A DNA stretch of 6,714 bases from Frankiaceae bacterium (GTDB taxonomy: Bacteria > Actinomycetota > Actinomycetes > Mycobacteriales > SCTD01): assembly GCA_947479995.1 (NCBI GenBank), contig CANKBT010000173.1, positions 1 through 6,714 on the forward strand. Direction: 5' to 3'. A program made the position numbers and the translations under genes. The notes beneath the pieces are model-generated. The model did not search any database. It was not told the DNA's origin and saw only the letters and a list, made by a program, of their open reading frames with translations. Shown piece by piece: positions 5,425 through 6,714 of this stretch. Position 1 is the first letter of the stretch. Each line of letters opens with the position of its first letter.

Positions 5425-6375
5425 ATGTCCGGAGCCCGCACGAGCGCGCAGCGCGAGCGCCGCTTGGCGGTCGCCAGCGCGCTGAACGTCGTCATCGTCG
5501 TCGCGCAGGTCATCGCGGGGCTGGTCGCCGGCTCGGTCGGCCTGCTCGCCGACGGCGGCCACAACCTCACCGACACCGCCGCCGTCCTGCTGTCGCTCTA
5601 CGCGGTGCGCCTGGCCCGGCGTCCGGCGAGCGACCGGCGCAGCTTCGGCTACCTGCGCGGCGGCGTGCTGGCAGCCCAGGCCAACGCCGCGGGGATCCTG
5701 GTAGTGACTGCCGTGATCGCGGTCGAGGGCGTGCGTCGGCTCGTCGACGGCGGCGGCGACGTGGACGGCGGCATCGTCCTGGTCGTCGCCCTCGTCGGCG
5801 CCGCGGCCAACGGGCTGGCGGCGTGGATCGTGCACGAGCCGGGCGGCGGCGACCTCAACGTCCGCTCCGCGCTGCTGCACCTGGTCAGCGACGCCGTCGT
5901 CTCGCTCGGCGTCGCGGCTGCAGGGGCCGTCATCCTGCTGACGGACGGCGGGTGGGTCTGGCTGGACCCGGCCGTCAGCCTGGTCATCAGCGCCGTCATC
6001 GGCGTCTACGGGGTGCGGCTCCTGCAGCAGACGACCACCGTCCTGCTTGAGGGGACGCCGGACGGGCTCGACGCCGGTGAGGTACGGGCCGACGTGCTGG
6101 CAGTGCCGGGCGTCCTCGACCTGCACGACCTCCACGTGTGGAGCCTGTCCGACACGGTCCGCGCGGCGTCCGGCCACGTCCTCGTCGCCGGCCACCCGAG
6201 TCTGGAGGAGGCCAACGTCGTCGCCGCCGAGGTCAAGCACGTGCTGGCCGAGAAGCACGGGGTGGCGCACGCGACGCTCGAGGTCGAGTGCGAGGTGTGC
6301 GCACCGCCCTCGCCGAGCGACTGCCTCATGCCGGCCACACCAGCGGCGCCCGGCCACGTCGGGCACCGGCACTGA
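5425..6375 (+). CDS. Cation diffusion facilitator (CDF) divalent metal efflux transporter
   Basis: A 316-residue proton-coupled exporter of the ZitB/CzcD type, expected in the cytoplasmic membrane as a dimer. Six hydrophobic segments lie about 14-35, 39-63, 82-104, 116-136, 153-173 and 178-200. The transport site is H46-xxx-D50 in helix 2 (DGGHNLTDTAA) and H152-xxx-D156 in helix 5 (LLHLVSDAVVS), the HD/HD set typical of zinc exporters. The cytoplasmic domain (about 205-290) has the expected L-H234-D-L-H237-V-W-S-L motif plus H251 and H282, usual regulatory metal-site positions. The C-terminus adds C289-E-V-C292, C300 and a tail with H311, H314 and H316, a possible extra soft-metal site. Length is normal for the family. 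Its TGA stop overlaps the ArsR start (TGATG), so the two are coupled. Likely substrates are Zn, Cd or Co; the exact metal is not settled. Confidence 0.94.
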   Translation: MSGARTSAQRERRLAVASALNVVIVVAQVIAGLVAGSVGLLADGGHNLTDTAAVLLSLYAVRLARRPASDRRSFGYLRGGVLAAQANAAGILVVTAVIAVEGVRRLVDGGGDVDGGIVLVVALVGAAANGLAAWIVHEPGGGDLNVRSALLHLVSDAVVSLGVAAAGAVILLTDGGWVWLDPAVSLVISAVIGVYGVRLLQQTTTVLLEGTPDGLDAGEVRADVLAVPGVLDLHDLHVWSLSDTVRAASGHVLVAGHPSLEEANVVAAEVKHVLAEKHGVAHATLEVECEVCAPPSPSDCLMPATPAAPGHVGHRH

Positions 6376-6701
6376 TGGCCGCCGACACCGTGCTCGTCAT
6401 CCCACGGCTCGAGGCGCTCACCCGTCTCGGCAAGGCGCTCTCGGACCCGAACCGGTGCCGCATCCTGCTGCAGTTGCTCGACGGGCCCGGCTACCCCGCC
6501 GCGCTCGCCGCCGCCCTCGGGCTCAGCAAGCAGGGCACCAGCAACCACCTGGCCTGCCTGCGCGACTGCGGCCTCGTGGTCACCCGGCAGGAAGGACGTC
6601 GCGTGCGCTACGCCCTCGTCGACGAGCACCTCGCCCACGCGCTCTCCGACCTGCTCCAGGTCGTGCCGGCCGCCGACGCCTGCGCCAGGGCGCACGCGTG
6701 A
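6375..6701 (+). CDS. cmtR: ArsR/SmtB-family metal-sensing repressor, CmtR-like
   Basis: A 108-residue winged-helix repressor. The opening LTRLGKALSDPNRCRILLQLLDG, the recognition helix region (about 50-64, LSKQGTSNHLACLRDCG) and the wing (EGRRVRYALVD) closely follow mycobacterial CmtR as I remember it. CmtR senses Cd(II) and Pb(II) through C57, C61 and C102; here C61 and C65 form the same CxxxC pair and C103 lies in the tail at nearly the same distance, while C28 matches CmtR C24. The classic alpha-5 zinc site (DxH...HxxH) is incomplete: only D83 and H85 remain. Metal binding should release the repressor from DNA and allow the efflux gene to be expressed. Its ATG shares one base with the CDF stop and has no strong ribosome site, so it is translated by coupling. 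It probably controls its own operon through the palindrome at 5381-5398. The last 13 bases of the window hold nothing assignable. Confidence 0.9.
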   Translation: MAADTVLVIPRLEALTRLGKALSDPNRCRILLQLLDGPGYPAALAAALGLSKQGTSNHLACLRDCGLVVTRQEGRRVRYALVDEHLAHALSDLLQVVPAADACARAHA

Positions 6702-6714
6702 CCTTGACCCGCTC

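Noticed and set aside
5371..6372. Upstream extension of the hydrolase frame opposite the CDF gene
   Set aside because: It is antisense to a clear transporter, with no recognisable domain. The hydrolase fold begins well after the ATG at 5370.
1..6714. tRNA or other RNA genes, insertion sequences, CRISPR arrays, phage or attachment sites
   Set aside because: No cloverleaf-like segments, transposase motifs, terminal inverted repeats or spaced direct repeats were seen. Nearly all of the window is accounted for by ordinary genes of similar composition.

Overview
The window is very GC-rich. Its codons end almost always in G or C, it uses GTG starts freely, genes overlap by 1-4 bases, and promoters show TANNNT-type -10 boxes with probable leaderless starts. 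This points to a high-GC actinomycete; nothing here fixes the genus. All identifications are by eye from protein motifs, without database searches.

Left half (1-3326, minus strand): a copper-handling cluster. It runs copC (exported, membrane-tethered Cu(II)-binding protein), then copD fused to a CtaG-like domain (polytopic membrane protein), then a four-helix membrane protein of unknown function. These three are chained by 4-base GTGA stop/start overlaps. After a 155-base gap comes the start of an exported protein that runs off the left edge. CopC presumably binds copper outside the membrane and CopD carries it across or presents it for cytochrome oxidase assembly.

Centre (3327-4420): a 111-base divergent promoter region separates copC from a plus-strand membrane-anchored DUF305 protein, a family with copper-binding members. 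Next is a 74-residue single-helix protein of unknown function. The copC promoter candidate has a 7-bp-arm inverted repeat filling the 17 bases just upstream of its -10 box.

Right half (4417-6714): an alpha/beta hydrolase on the minus strand is divergent from a plus-strand pair, a CDF-family metal efflux protein and an ArsR-family repressor with the cysteine pattern of the Cd/Pb sensor CmtR. The 54-base region between them holds a perfect 18-base palindrome that overlaps the hydrolase -10 box and is the likely operator. The hydrolase and the small membrane protein converge on a single CTAG that supplies the stop codon of both.

Overall this is a metal-homeostasis region, copper on the left and Zn/Cd/Pb on the right. 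The least explained parts are the third gene of the cop operon, the 74-residue protein, the partial exported protein, and the hydrolase that seems to share an operator with a metal efflux operon. I saw no mobile element, RNA gene, CRISPR array or pseudogene.
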